64,000 nucleotides of DNA from Neomegalonema sp. GTDB lineage: Bacteria > Pseudomonadota > Alphaproteobacteria > Rhodobacterales > Rhodobacteraceae. Position numbers and translations under genes: made by a program. The stretch covers positions 1 through 64,000 of the forward strand of contig NZ_JAQTXI010000014.1 in the NCBI RefSeq assembly GCF_028688855.1. The letters are read 5' to 3'. This document shows, piece after piece, positions 17,528 to 25,857 of this stretch (within the stretch, counting starts at the first letter, position 1; each line of letters begins with the position of its first letter). The notes beneath the pieces are model-generated. The model saw only the letters and a program-made list of their open reading frames with translations. It searched no databases and was not told the DNA's origin.

Positions 17528-18136
17528 ATGACGGCCCGTCCGCGCGCCCGCCGCAAGGCCGAACGCCCCAGCGAGATTCTGGAGGCGGCCTTCGAGGAAT
17601 TCGCCGAGAAAGGCTTCGTCGCCGCGCGTCTTGAAGACGTGGCGCGCCGCGCAGGCGTGACCAAGGGCACGATCTACGTCTATTTCCCCACCAAGGAGGC
17701 GGTCTTCCTCGCCATGAGCGAAGCCTTCTCCCAGGAGATGGGGGCGCGGCTCGCCGTCTTTCTGGCGGAGGCGCCCAGGGAGGAGGCGGCGCTCGCGGAG
17801 GCGGCTCTGGATTACTTCTACGGCCTGACCGCCGATCCGCGCGTCGGGCGGATGCTGCTGCTGCTGATCGCCGAGGGCGGGCGCTTCCCCGAAGCCGCCG
17901 ACGCCAATTTCCAGCGCTGCCTCGGGCCCCTGCTGACGCGGCTGCAGGAGGCCTCCGACGCGAGCGGATCCGCCGCGCCTCTGCGCGCCTTTCCGGAGCT
18001 GCTCTGCGCGCCGGCCCTGCTGCTGCTGGTCTGGCGGCGGGCCTTCGGCGGACGCCGCGAGGCGGAGCCCCAACCGCATCTCGAAGCGGCGAAACGGCTG
18101 ATCCTCGACGGAATCCGCCCCCGCCCCGAGGCCTGA
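17528..18136 (+). CDS. TetR/AcrR-family repressor
   Basis: A 202-residue transcriptional repressor. The N-terminal TetR helix-turn-helix spans about residues 10-56 (ILEAAFEEFAEKGF, then VARRAGVTKGTIYVYFPTKEAVF), a strong match to the AcrR group. The C-terminal ligand domain is divergent, as expected. It is divergent from the two-adaptor RND operon with a perfect dyad in between, so it most likely represses the pump and itself and is released by a pump substrate. Confidence 0.93.
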   Translation: MTARPRARRKAERPSEILEAAFEEFAEKGFVAARLEDVARRAGVTKGTIYVYFPTKEAVFLAMSEAFSQEMGARLAVFLAEAPREEAALAEAALDYFYGLTADPRVGRMLLLLIAEGGRFPEAADANFQRCLGPLLTRLQEASDASGSAAPLRAFPELLCAPALLLLVWRRAFGGRREAEPQPHLEAAKRLILDGIRPRPEA

Positions 18137-18143
18137 TCCGCGC

Positions 18144-18710
18144 TCAGCCGAAGAGCGCGCCCTGAGGCTCCGGCCTCTGCGGCGCGGGCTTCAGCGCGCC
18201 TTCATGCTCCAGCATCCAGATCTTGCGCGGCAGCCCGCCGCCATAGCCCGTCATGGAGCCGTCCGCCCCGATCACCCGATGGCAGGGCACCACGAGGCTG
18301 ACCGGATTGCGCCCGTTGGCCGCGCCGACGGCCCGCACCGCCCTGGGCGAACCGATCCGCTCGGCGATCTGGAGATAGCTGCGGGTTTCGCCGGGCGGGA
18401 TCTCGCGCAGGGCCGCCCAGACGCGCTTCTGGAAGGGCGTGCCGCCGAGATCGACCTCCAGAGCCTGAGCCGGAGCGAAATCCCCTTCCAGCCAGGCCGC
18501 CAGGGCCTCGGCCACCGGCGCAGGCGGCGGCTCCTCCCGGACGTCCGGCCTGGAGCCGAAGCGCGCCGCGAGGGCCGAGGCGTTCGGCCCGCCGAAATCC
18601 AGCCGCACGAGACGGCCCTCCACGGTCGCGATCTCGAAGGAATCGAGCGGCGCAGGGGCGGACAGGCGCGAGAGGATCAGCGTCGGAAAGACCACGAGGG
18701 GCGGGGACAT
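18144..18710 (-). CDS. ogt: methylated-DNA--[protein]-cysteine S-methyltransferase
   Basis: A 188-residue suicide DNA-repair protein that transfers the alkyl group from O6-methylguanine to its own cysteine. The active site SLVVPCHRVIGADGS lies near residue 140, with the reactive Cys in PCHR. The helix-turn-helix stretch GGTPFQKRVWAALREIPPGETRSY precedes it. The C-terminus GGLPRKIWMLEHEG is typical of the family. It lacks an AraC-like Ada domain, so it is the Ogt form. It is convergent with the TetR gene, with only seven bases between their stops. Confidence 0.95.
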   Translation of the reverse strand: MSPPLVVFPTLILSRLSAPAPLDSFEIATVEGRLVRLDFGGPNASALAARFGSRPDVREEPPPAPVAEALAAWLEGDFAPAQALEVDLGGTPFQKRVWAALREIPPGETRSYLQIAERIGSPRAVRAVGAANGRNPVSLVVPCHRVIGADGSMTGYGGGLPRKIWMLEHEGALKPAPQRPEPQGALFG

Positions 18711-18813
18711 GAGACGACTCCGGCTTGGATCCTCCCAGATGACGCGAAAACCGGGCTCCGTTCAAGCCTTGTTCCGGGCGCCTACGGGAATCCGGATTGA
18801 CGATCCTGAAAAC

Positions 18814-18833
18814 ATATGAACAGATGTGCATAT
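18814..18833. promoter_or_regulatory. SmtB/CzrA-type operator upstream of the zinc exporter
   Basis: ATATGAACA (18814-18822), two bases, then TGTGCATAT (18825-18833) form an imperfect dyad with eight of nine positions matching. This is the pattern recognised by zinc-sensing ArsR/SmtB proteins. TTGACG at 18797-18802 upstream is a likely -35, which places the operator over the -10 and start site. The CDF gene starts 24 bases downstream, and its ArsR partner carries the matching zinc-sensor residues. Confidence 0.8.
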
Positions 18834-18857
18834 ATTCATGGATTCGGGAGCCCCCTC

Positions 18858-19850
18858 ATGCCGCCTCACGCCCATCCTCCCCATGCGCCCCATACCCATG
18901 CGGAGGGCCACGACCATGGCGGCCATGGCCATGCGCCCGCCGTCTCCAGCCGCAACGAAAGCCGCGTGCTGATCGCCTTCGGCCTGACCTTCGGCTACAT
19001 GCTGGTGGAGGCGGTCGGCGGCTGGCTTTCGGGCTCTCTGGCGCTCATCGCCGACGCCGGGCACATGCTGACCGACGCCAGCGCCCTGGCTCTGGCCTGG
19101 GGCGCCTTCCGCCTGGCGCGCCGTCCGCCCGACGCCCTGCGCACCTACGGCTTCGCCCGCTTCGAGGTGCTGACCGGCTTCGTCAACGCCCTGGCGCTCT
19201 TCGGTCTGACGGGCTGGATCCTCTGGGAGGCGGTCCAGCGGCTGCGTCAGCCGGCCGAGATCCTCGCAGGGCCGATGCTGGTCGTGGCGCTGATCGGGCT
19301 GGCGGTGAATCTGGTGGTGCTGCGCATCCTGCGGGGCGCCGACCGGAGCCACGTCAACATCCGCGGCGCGACGCTGCATGTGATGGGCGATCTGCTCGGC
19401 TCGGTGGCGGCCATCGTGGCGGCGGTCGTCGTCTGGGCCACGGGCTGGACGCCCATCGATCCGATCCTCTCCGCCCTGCTGTCGGCGCTGATCCTCGTGG
19501 CGGCCTGGCGGCTGCTGCGCGACACTCTGGAGATCCTGCTCGAAGCCGCGCCCAGAGAAGCCCAGCCCGTCGCGGTGCGCGCCTGGCTGCTCAGCCACGT
19601 CGAGGGCCTGGCCGCGGCGGAGCATCTGCACGTCTGGTCGCTGAGCTCGGGCAAGACGGCCGCCACCCTGGAGGCCCTGCCCGCCGCCGGGACCGATCCT
19701 CAGGAGCTCGTGCGCGCGATCAAGCGCGAGCTCGCGGAGCGCTTCGCCATCGGCCACGCCACGGTCGAGATCCTCTGGAGCGCGGAGGGGGAGGCCTGCG
19801 CCCTGGAGGCCGAGGTCGCGGAGACCGAAGCCCTCGCGGCGAAGCCATGA
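18858..19850 (+). CDS. cation diffusion facilitator, zinc/cadmium exporter (CzcD/ZitB type)
   Basis: A 330-residue inner-membrane antiporter that exports Zn2+ (and probably Cd2+ or Co2+). The first 30 residues are His-rich (HAHPPHAPHTHAEGHDHGGH), a cytoplasmic metal-collecting tail. Membrane metal-site motifs are HMLTD in helix 2 and HVMGD in helix 5, the HxxxD/HxxxD pair that favours zinc. The C-terminal cytoplasmic domain includes EHLHVWSLSSGKT and IGHATVEILW. The start at 18858 is chosen because the upstream ATG at 18816 lies inside the operator. It overlaps the ArsR gene by ATGA. Confidence 0.92.
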   Translation: MPPHAHPPHAPHTHAEGHDHGGHGHAPAVSSRNESRVLIAFGLTFGYMLVEAVGGWLSGSLALIADAGHMLTDASALALAWGAFRLARRPPDALRTYGFARFEVLTGFVNALALFGLTGWILWEAVQRLRQPAEILAGPMLVVALIGLAVNLVVLRILRGADRSHVNIRGATLHVMGDLLGSVAAIVAAVVVWATGWTPIDPILSALLSALILVAAWRLLRDTLEILLEAAPREAQPVAVRAWLLSHVEGLAAAEHLHVWSLSSGKTAATLEALPAAGTDPQELVRAIKRELAERFAIGHATVEILWSAEGEACALEAEVAETEALAAKP

Positions 19851-20209
19851 GCGGCCCGCATCAGGAGGAGGCCCTCGCGCGGGCGGCGGAGATGTTCCGC
19901 CTGCTCGGCGATCCGACGCGGCTGAGGGTGATGCTCGCCTGTCTCGAAGGGCCCGCGCCGGTCGGGGCCATCGCGGAGGCGGCGGGCGCCTCGCCCTCGC
20001 TGACGAGCCATCACCTGAGGCTCCTGCGGGCGGCGGGTCTGGCGCGGGGGCGCCGACGCGCGCGGCAGGTGCTCTACGAAGCCGCCGACGCCCATGTGCG
20101 GCGGATGCTCGGCGAGCTGCTCGCGCATGCGGCCCATCCCCATGAAGAGGAGGGAGAGGGCGGAGATCCGGCCCGGGCCCCCCGCCCTGAACGGAGCGCC
20201 CCGCCCTGA
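19847..20209 (+). CDS. ArsR/SmtB-family zinc-sensing repressor
   Basis: A 120-residue winged-helix metal sensor (FRLLGDPTRLRVMLAC, then SLTSHHLRLLRAAGLARGRR). The last helix carries DAHVRRMLGELLAHAAH. Its D-x-H-x(10)-H-x(2)-H spacing is the same as the alpha-5 zinc site of SmtB/CzrA, with His in place of the final Glu. Metal binding should release it from the dyad at 18814-18833. It is the second gene of the CDF operon (ATGA overlap), so it is made only when the exporter is, a feedback arrangement. The tail after the zinc site is Glu/Pro-rich and not conserved. Confidence 0.92.
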   Translation: MSGPHQEEALARAAEMFRLLGDPTRLRVMLACLEGPAPVGAIAEAAGASPSLTSHHLRLLRAAGLARGRRRARQVLYEAADAHVRRMLGELLAHAAHPHEEEGEGGDPARAPRPERSAPP

Positions 20210-20385
20210 ACGGAGCCTGCGCGTCAGGTTTTTTTCGCCCTCCCGGCCTTGGCGCCGCGCGCGAAAGGCTTATCTCTGTAGGGCGGCCTTCCGCCCCTCC
20301 CGTTCCGGAGACGCGAAGGCCCTGAGGTTCACGGGCCCCCTTTCGCGGCGGCCCTCCTTCGCAGAAAACATGGAGAAGATTCATC

Positions 20386-20694
20386 ATGGCGACGGATCCG
20401 AAAGCCGTTCAGGAAGACCTCGAGAAGCAGCTCGCCGATCTGAAGGCGGAGCTCAAGGACGCCAGGGCCAAGCTCAAGGAGCAGGCCGAGGACTATCTGG
20501 AGGAAGGCTCCGCCCGGGCTCGTCAGCTCTATCGCCGGGCCCGCGCCGGCGCTCATGACATCCGCGAGCGCGGCGCCCACGCCTTCGACGACGCCAGCAG
20601 CGAGCTGGAGCGCCGCGTCGAGGAGCGTCCGCTTCAGGCGGTGGCCGTCGCCCTGGGCGTCGGGCTGCTCATCGGCCTGGTCTCGCGCCGCTGA
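20386..20694 (+). CDS. DUF883 family membrane-anchored protein (ElaB/YqjD-like)
   Basis: A 102-residue protein with a long charged amphipathic helix (LEKQLADLKAELKDARAKL) and a C-terminal anchor AVAVALGVGLLIGLVSRR. This is the layout of ElaB/YqjD proteins, which tether ribosomes to the inner membrane in stationary-phase E. coli. Its stop overlaps the start of the next gene by one base, matching the yqjD-yqjE pairing in enterobacteria. Function here is inferred from the family. Confidence 0.88.
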   Translation: MATDPKAVQEDLEKQLADLKAELKDARAKLKEQAEDYLEEGSARARQLYRRARAGAHDIRERGAHAFDDASSELERRVEERPLQAVAVALGVGLLIGLVSRR

Positions 20695-21107
20695 TGCTGG
20701 GCCTGATGCGTTCCGCCGCCGGCTCTCTGGGCGCGGCGGCGGGCGCCTCGCTCAAGGGGCGCGCGCAGGACATCGGACTGAAGGTCTTCGCGGGGGTGTT
20801 CTTCGCCATCGCGGGGATCTTTCTCCTGTTGTCGCTGTTCTTCGCGCTGCTCACGATCTGGGAGCCCTGGCTCGCGGCTCTGGCCGTGGCGGGGTTCTCG
20901 GCCGTTCTGGGCGGCGCGCTGATGCTGCTGGCCTCCTCGGCGAAGGCGCGGGCCCGCAGAGAGCACCGGATCCTCATGCGCGAGGCCGAACGCGACGCCC
21001 TCACCCAGGTCAGCCTTCTCGGCGCGGACCTCGGGCGGAACGCCGCGAGCGTCAGGGGACTTGGCCTCGCCGCTCTGGCGGGCTACATCCTGACCCGGCG
21101 GCGCTGA
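20694..21107 (+). CDS. YqjE/holin-X-like membrane protein
   Basis: A 137-residue protein with two hydrophobic segments (VFAGVFFAIAGIFLLLSLFF and LAALAVAGFSAVLGGALMLL) and a charged C-terminal helix, like the phage-holin-superfamily YqjE proteins that accompany DUF883 genes. No lysis genes are nearby, so a phage role is unlikely; an envelope stress role together with the DUF883 protein is more plausible. Confidence 0.78.
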   Translation: MLGLMRSAAGSLGAAAGASLKGRAQDIGLKVFAGVFFAIAGIFLLLSLFFALLTIWEPWLAALAVAGFSAVLGGALMLLASSAKARARREHRILMREAERDALTQVSLLGADLGRNAASVRGLGLAALAGYILTRRR

Positions 21108-21143
21108 GGCGTTCAGGGCCGCCAGCTCCGGACCGCAGCGTCG

Positions 21144-22430
21144 ATGATCCTTCCGCGAAAATCCTTTCGTCTCTCCCGCCGCAGGCTCCTGAAGGGCCTT
21201 GCGGCGGGCGGCGTTCTGGGGGCCTCCTCCGCGCGGGCCGCAGAGGCTCCGGCAGAGGCTCCGGCGGGCGATCCCGCCATCCTGGAGCCTCGCCCCTGGT
21301 CGACCAGCCTCGGGCCGGGCGTCGAGGACGGATCCTACGGCGTCCCGGCGCCGCAGGAGGCCCATGTGGTCCGGCGCACGGTGCCCTGGCTCACCGCCGA
21401 CCCCGCCGCCTCCGTGAGCTTCACGCCGCTGCATGAGCTGGACGGGATCATCACGCCCAACGGCCTCTGTTTCGAGCGCCATCACTCCGGAATCGCCGAG
21501 GTGGAGCCCGACGGCCATCGCCTGATGATCCATGGCCTGGTCGGGCGGCCCCTGATCTTCACGATGCGCGACCTCCTGCGCTTTCCGCGGGAAAGCCATG
21601 TCTGCTTTCTCGAATGCGCCGCCAACACCGGCATGGAGTGGCGCGGCGCCCAGCTCGACGGCGTGCAGTTCACCCACGGGATGCTCCATTGCGTGGAATA
21701 TGTGGGCGTCCCGCTGCGGCATGTTCTGGCCGAGGCGGGCTTGCGCGCAGGCGCCTCCTGGCTGCTCGTCGAGGGCGCGGATGGAGCGGGGATGTCGCGG
21801 TCGCTGCCTCTGGCCAAGGCGCTGGAGGATTGCCTGATCGCCTTCAGGATGAACGGCGAGGCCCTGCGCCCCGAACAGGGCTATCCCCTGCGTCTGGTGG
21901 TTCCGGGCTGGGAGGGCAATCTCTGGATCAAGTGGCTGCGGCGGATCGAGGTCGGCGACGCCCCCTGGGGCCAGCGCGAGGAGACCTCCCGCTACACCGA
22001 GCTTCTGCCCGACGGCCGCGCCCGCCGCCACAGCTTCGAGATGGAGGTGAAGTCGGTCGTCACCAGCCCGAGCCCTCAGGCGCCTGTGCGTCACGGGAAG
22101 GGCCCGCTCGTGATCTCCGGCCTCGCCTGGTCGGGAGCGGGGCGCGCGACGCGCGTCGACGTCTCGCTGGACGGGGGGCGCGACTGGCGTCCGGCGCGGT
22201 TTTCGGGCCCGGATCTGCGCTTCGCCCTGCGGCGCTTCTATCTCGACGCGGAATGGGACGGCTCCGAATGGCTCATCCAGTCGCGGGCCATGGACGAGGC
22301 GGGCCGCATCCAGCCGACCCGCAGACAGCTTCAGGCGGCGCGCGGCGTGAACTCCATCTACCACAACAACGCGATCCAGACCTGGCGGCTCGCGCCCGAC
22401 GGATCTCTGGAGAACGTCGATGTGGAGTAG
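21144..22430 (+). CDS. soxC: sulfite dehydrogenase molybdopterin subunit SoxC
   Basis: A 428-residue periplasmic molybdenum-cofactor enzyme of the sulfite oxidase family. The N-terminus LSRRRLLKGLAAGG is a Tat signal, as needed for a folded Mo protein. SoxC landmarks include SFTPLHELDGIITPNGL, FERHHSGI, HVCFLECAANTGMEWRG (candidate Mo-binding Cys region) and PGWEGNLWIKWLRRIEVGD. The C-terminal dimerisation domain follows from about residue 290. SoxCD oxidises sulfur-derived sulfane or sulfite electrons. The stop overlaps the soxD start by 11 bases. No other sox genes are in the window. Confidence 0.93.
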   Translation: MILPRKSFRLSRRRLLKGLAAGGVLGASSARAAEAPAEAPAGDPAILEPRPWSTSLGPGVEDGSYGVPAPQEAHVVRRTVPWLTADPAASVSFTPLHELDGIITPNGLCFERHHSGIAEVEPDGHRLMIHGLVGRPLIFTMRDLLRFPRESHVCFLECAANTGMEWRGAQLDGVQFTHGMLHCVEYVGVPLRHVLAEAGLRAGASWLLVEGADGAGMSRSLPLAKALEDCLIAFRMNGEALRPEQGYPLRLVVPGWEGNLWIKWLRRIEVGDAPWGQREETSRYTELLPDGRARRHSFEMEVKSVVTSPSPQAPVRHGKGPLVISGLAWSGAGRATRVDVSLDGGRDWRPARFSGPDLRFALRRFYLDAEWDGSEWLIQSRAMDEAGRIQPTRRQLQAARGVNSIYHNNAIQTWRLAPDGSLENVDVE

Positions 22431-23067
22431 GGGCGTCCTTCTCGCGCTGCTGCTGACGGCGGGCGGGGCCCGGGCGGAGGAATCGCCTCTCGGCCTCGGG
22501 CGCGAGGCCACAGAGGCCGAGGTCGCCGCCTGGGACATCGACGTGCGCCCCGACGGACAAGGCCTCCCCGAGGGCCGCGGAACGGTCGAGGAAGGCGGTC
22601 TGCTCTATGACGACCTCTGCGCGGCCTGCCACGGCGATTTCGGCGAGGGCGCGGGCCGCTGGGCGGCTCTGGCGGGCGGACGCGGCACGCTGACCCATCG
22701 CGATCCGCTGAAGACCATCGGCTCCTACTGGCCGCATCTCTCGACGGTCTTCGACTATACGCGCCGGGCCATGCCCTTCCACGCGCCGCGCAGCCTGACC
22801 GACGACGAGGCCTATGCGATCACCGCCTATGTCCTCTACCTGAACGATCTCGTGGAGGACGAAGGCTTCGAACTCAGCCGCGCGAACTTCATGGATTTCG
22901 CCTTGCCCAACGCGGGCGGCTTCATCGAGGACGACCGCTGGTCCGAACCCCATTACGCGCCGGGCCTCGAACCCTGCATGAGCGATTGCCTGCCGGGAGA
23001 GGCGAAGGTCATAGGCCGGGCGCGCGCCGTGGGCGTGACCCCGGATGGGGGAGGGGGCTTCGAATAG
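22420..23067 (+). CDS. soxD: SoxD-like c-type cytochrome, single-haem form
   Basis: A 215-residue periplasmic cytochrome c with signal peptide (LLALLLTAGGARA) and one haem motif, CAACH, near residue 67; RAMPFHAP supplies a methionine ligand. The stretch WDIDVRPDGQGLPEGRGTVEEG and the later ALPNAGGFIEDDRW are characteristic of SoxD. Classical SoxD is about 380 residues with two haem domains; this copy ends after the first. It should accept electrons from SoxC. Confidence 0.88.
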   Translation: MWSRGVLLALLLTAGGARAEESPLGLGREATEAEVAAWDIDVRPDGQGLPEGRGTVEEGGLLYDDLCAACHGDFGEGAGRWAALAGGRGTLTHRDPLKTIGSYWPHLSTVFDYTRRAMPFHAPRSLTDDEAYAITAYVLYLNDLVEDEGFELSRANFMDFALPNAGGFIEDDRWSEPHYAPGLEPCMSDCLPGEAKVIGRARAVGVTPDGGGGFE

Positions 23068-23139
23068 GCCTCGAAGCCCCCGTCTTTCGTCATCCTTCGG
23101 CATTTCGGGAACGCGGCGCCCGGCGCCTTTTCCGGCGTC

Positions 23140-23163
23140 GGGGCCAGTTCAGGGGCCAGTTCA
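23140..23163. repeat. 12-base tandem duplication spanning the cysNC stop codon
   Basis: GGGGCCAGTTCA occurs twice in direct succession (23140-23151 and 23152-23163). The second copy includes the cysNC stop codon, so on the minus strand both units begin with an in-frame-length TGA. It is small, but it is the only tidy tandem repeat in the convergent soxD/cysNC gap, which holds no other feature. Confidence 0.7.
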
Positions 23164-24948
23164 GGGAATGATGCGCCGGGCCTCCAGGAAGGCGAGCACC
23201 CGCGCGGCGGCCTGATCCGGAGAGGTCTCGGCGGCCTCCAGCCGGATCTCCGGCGCTTCGGGCGCCTCGTATCCCGCGCCCGTCTCCAGGCCTTCGAGGA
23301 AGATCTCGACGAATTCGCCTTCCGCCATGCGGTCGCGGGCCAGCAGCCTTTCCGCCTTGCGCGGAGAAGGCAGAGCCGCCACCACGATCAACCCCGCGTC
23401 GGCCATCAGCTTCAGAGCCTCCACGGCGGCGCGGAAGCCCTCTTCGCCCGATCCGCGCAGATCCTCCTCGGCCAGAGACATGCTGTGGCGTCCGCGCGCG
23501 AGAAGGCCGCGCTCCAGAGCCTGCGCCAGCTCCGAGCCGCGCTCCGCCGAGGGCCCGGTGATCCAGAGCGCCGCCGGACGCTGCCCCTTCAGCCCGGCCC
23601 GCGCCGCGCGGTCCACGCGCTGTCCGGGCTGGACGCCGGGACGGTTCAGCGGCTCGTCGATCAGCCCCATGGCGATGGTGGCGTTGGTGAGCCGGTCGAT
23701 GAGGATGAAGCCGCCCATCTCGCGGCTGCCGTCATAGCGCTCGAAGGCGATGGCGCGGTCCAGCAGCGCCTCGCAGACGCCGATCTCGTTGAGCTCCAGC
23801 TTCTCCGCCGCGAGACGGGCCTGGGTGTTCACGTCGATCTTGTAGCGCGGCGCGCCGATGGTCGCCGTGACGGTGCGCGTCCCGATCTTCAGCAGATAGT
23901 CGCGCCCCGGCTGGAGCGGCTCGGGCGCCATCCAGAGCAGACGCGTCAGGAAACGGTCGGCGGCCTCGGCGGGCCGCTCGACGGCGCAGAGCACGTCCCC
24001 GCGCGAGACGTCGATCTCGTCCTCTAGGGTCAGCGTGACGGATTCGCCCGCCACCGCGTCGGGGCGCGAGTCGCGATAGACCACGATCTCCCTGACGCGG
24101 CTCTCCACGCCCGAAGGCATGGCCCGCACCCGGTCGCCCGGACGCACCACGCCCGAAGCGATGCGGCCGCAGAAGCCGCGGAAGTCCAGATTGGGCCGCG
24201 CCACGCGCTGCACCGCCATGCGGAAGGGCAGGGCCTGAAGGCCGGAATCCACCGGAACCGATTCGAGATAGCCCAGCAGCGTGGGGCCGTCGTGCCAGGG
24301 GGTCGCGAGGCTCGGGATCATGATGTTGTCGCCGCGCAGCGCCGAAACCGGAATGGCCTGGATCTCGGTGAAGCCCAGATCGGCGGCGAAGGCCTCGTAT
24401 TCCCTGCGGATCTCCTCGAAGCGGGCCTGGGACCAGTCCACGAGGTCCATCTTGTTCACCGCCAGAGCCACCCGCTTCACGCCGAGCATCGAGACGATGA
24501 GGCTGTGGCGGCGCGTCTGGGGCAGCACGCCGCGCCGGGCGTCGATCAGCAGGATCGCCAGATCCGCCGTCGAGGCGCCGGTGGCCATGTTGCGGGTGTA
24601 TTGCTCGTGGCCGGGGGTGTCGGCGACGATGAACTTGCGCCGGTCGGTCGAGAAGAAGCGATAGGCCACGTCGATGGTGATGCCCTGCTCGCGCTCGGCG
24701 GAGAGGCCGTCCACCAGCAGGGCGAAGTCGAGGTTCTCGCCCTGGGTGCCGAACTTCTTCGATTCCGTCTCCAGGGCGCTGAGCTGGTCCTCGAAGAGCG
24801 CCTTGCTCTCGTAGAGCAGCCGCCCGATCAGGGTCGACTTGCCGTCGTCCACCGAGCCGCAGGCGATGAAGCGCAGGAGATCCTTCTCCTCGTGGAGCTT
24901 CAGATAGGCGCCGAGATCGGCCGAGATGAGATCCGCATTGGGGGCCAT
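23161..24948 (-). CDS. cysN: sulfate adenylyltransferase GTPase subunit fused to a degenerate APS-kinase domain (CysNC)
   Basis: A 595-residue protein. Residues 1-440 are a full CysN GTPase, which powers synthesis of APS from ATP and sulfate: G1 GSVDDGKST (31-39), ADTPGHEQY (109-117), NKMD (165-168). Residues 455-595 align to APS kinase (LWITG..., ALKLMADAGLIVVAALPSP, EGEFVEIFLE, YEAPEAPEIRLEAAETSPDQ). The kinase P-loop (normally GLSGAGKST) is GPSAERGSE here, without Lys or the metal-binding Ser. The DGDNVRHGLN and lid segments are shortened, so the domain is very probably inactive. The start at 24948 overlaps the cysD stop (TGATG); the longer frame upstream is a cysD shadow. Confidence 0.93.
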   Translation of the reverse strand: MAPNADLISADLGAYLKLHEEKDLLRFIACGSVDDGKSTLIGRLLYESKALFEDQLSALETESKKFGTQGENLDFALLVDGLSAEREQGITIDVAYRFFSTDRRKFIVADTPGHEQYTRNMATGASTADLAILLIDARRGVLPQTRRHSLIVSMLGVKRVALAVNKMDLVDWSQARFEEIRREYEAFAADLGFTEIQAIPVSALRGDNIMIPSLATPWHDGPTLLGYLESVPVDSGLQALPFRMAVQRVARPNLDFRGFCGRIASGVVRPGDRVRAMPSGVESRVREIVVYRDSRPDAVAGESVTLTLEDEIDVSRGDVLCAVERPAEAADRFLTRLLWMAPEPLQPGRDYLLKIGTRTVTATIGAPRYKIDVNTQARLAAEKLELNEIGVCEALLDRAIAFERYDGSREMGGFILIDRLTNATIAMGLIDEPLNRPGVQPGQRVDRAARAGLKGQRPAALWITGPSAERGSELAQALERGLLARGRHSMSLAEEDLRGSGEEGFRAAVEALKLMADAGLIVVAALPSPRKAERLLARDRMAEGEFVEIFLEGLETGAGYEAPEAPEIRLEAAETSPDQAAARVLAFLEARRIIP

Positions 24949-25850
24949 CAGAAATATCCCTCCTGCTTCTTGCGCTCCATGGAGCCGATGGAGTCGCGGT
25001 CGATCACGCGGCCCTGACGCTCGGAGGAGGTCGAGAGCAGCATCTCCTGAAGAATTTCGGGCAGCGTGGTCGCCGTGGACTCGACGGCGCCCGTCAGCGG
25101 ATAGCAGCCGAGGGTCCGGAAGCGCACCGACCGCAATTCCGGCTCTTCGCCGGGCCGCAGCGGCATGCGCTCGTCGTCGACCATGATCAGCGCGCCGTCG
25201 CGCTCCACCACGGGGCGCTTCGCCGCGAAATAGAGCGGCACGATGGGGATCTCCTCGAGATGGATGTATTGCCAGATGTCCAGCTCGGTCCAGTTGGAGA
25301 GCGGGAAGACCCGGATCGACTCGCCCCTGGCCTTTCGCGCGTTGTAGAGGCTCCAGAGCTCGGGGCGCTGGTTCTTGGGATCCCATTGATGGCGGGCGCT
25401 GCGGAAGGAGAAGACGCGCTCCTTGGCGCGGGACTTCTCCTCGTCGCGACGGGCGCCGCCGAAGGCCGCGTCGAAGCCCCCGGCGTCGAGCGCCTGCTTG
25501 AGGGCCTGGGTCTTCATCACGTCGGTGTGGACCGCCGAGCCATGGGTGAAGGGGCCTACGCCCTGAGCCAGCCCCTCGGGATTCATGTGCACGAGGAGAT
25601 TCAGATTCAGCTCGCGCGCCATGCGGTCGCGGAAGGCGATCATCTCCCTGAACTTCCAGCCCGTGTCCACATGCAGCAGCGGAAAGGGCGGCGGCCCAGG
25701 CCAGAAGGCCTTGAGCGCCAGATGCAGCAGCACCGCGCTGTCCTTGCCGATGGAGTAGAGCATCACCGGGTTTTCGCATTCCGCGACCACCTCGCGGAAG
25801 ATGTGGATGCTCTCGGCCTCCAGACGCTGAAGATGGGTGAGCTTGCGCAT
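24948..25850 (-). CDS. cysD: sulfate adenylyltransferase catalytic subunit
   Basis: A 300-residue N-type ATP pyrophosphatase that makes adenosine 5'-phosphosulfate from sulfate and ATP. The opening [21 protein letters not shown] is the family signature. The ATP-PP loop is [15 protein letters not shown] near residue 32, and later blocks include [20 protein letters not shown] and [15 protein letters not shown]. The ATG at 25850 is chosen by this conserved N-terminus. It lies seven bases after cysQ and overlaps cysN by one base, so cysQ-cysD-cysNC is one operon. Confidence 0.95.
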   Translation of the reverse strand: MRKLTHLQRLEAESIHIFREVVAECENPVMLYSIGKDSAVLLHLALKAFWPGPPPFPLLHVDTGWKFREMIAFRDRMARELNLNLLVHMNPEGLAQGVGPFTHGSAVHTDVMKTQALKQALDAGGFDAAFGGARRDEEKSRAKERVFSFRSARHQWDPKNQRPELWSLYNARKARGESIRVFPLSNWTELDIWQYIHLEEIPIVPLYFAAKRPVVERDGALIMVDDERMPLRPGEEPELRSVRFRTLGCYPLTGAVESTATTLPEILQEMLLSTSSERQGRVIDRDSIGSMERKKQEGYF

Positions 25851-25857
25851 GACGACC

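Noticed and set aside
18797..19846. A long frame overlapping the CDF gene and fused to the ArsR gene
   Set aside because: Only the last 120 codons (from 19847) encode a protein; the rest is a shadow of the CDF gene in another frame.
20694..21107. Phage holin, hinting at a prophage
   Set aside because: The gene pairs with a DUF883 gene as yqjD/yqjE do, and no lysis, structural or integrase genes are near.
23991..24010. A further parS-like site (GTCCCCGCGCGAGAC) in cysNC
   Set aside because: The right half does not align with the palindrome; one base too long and mismatched.
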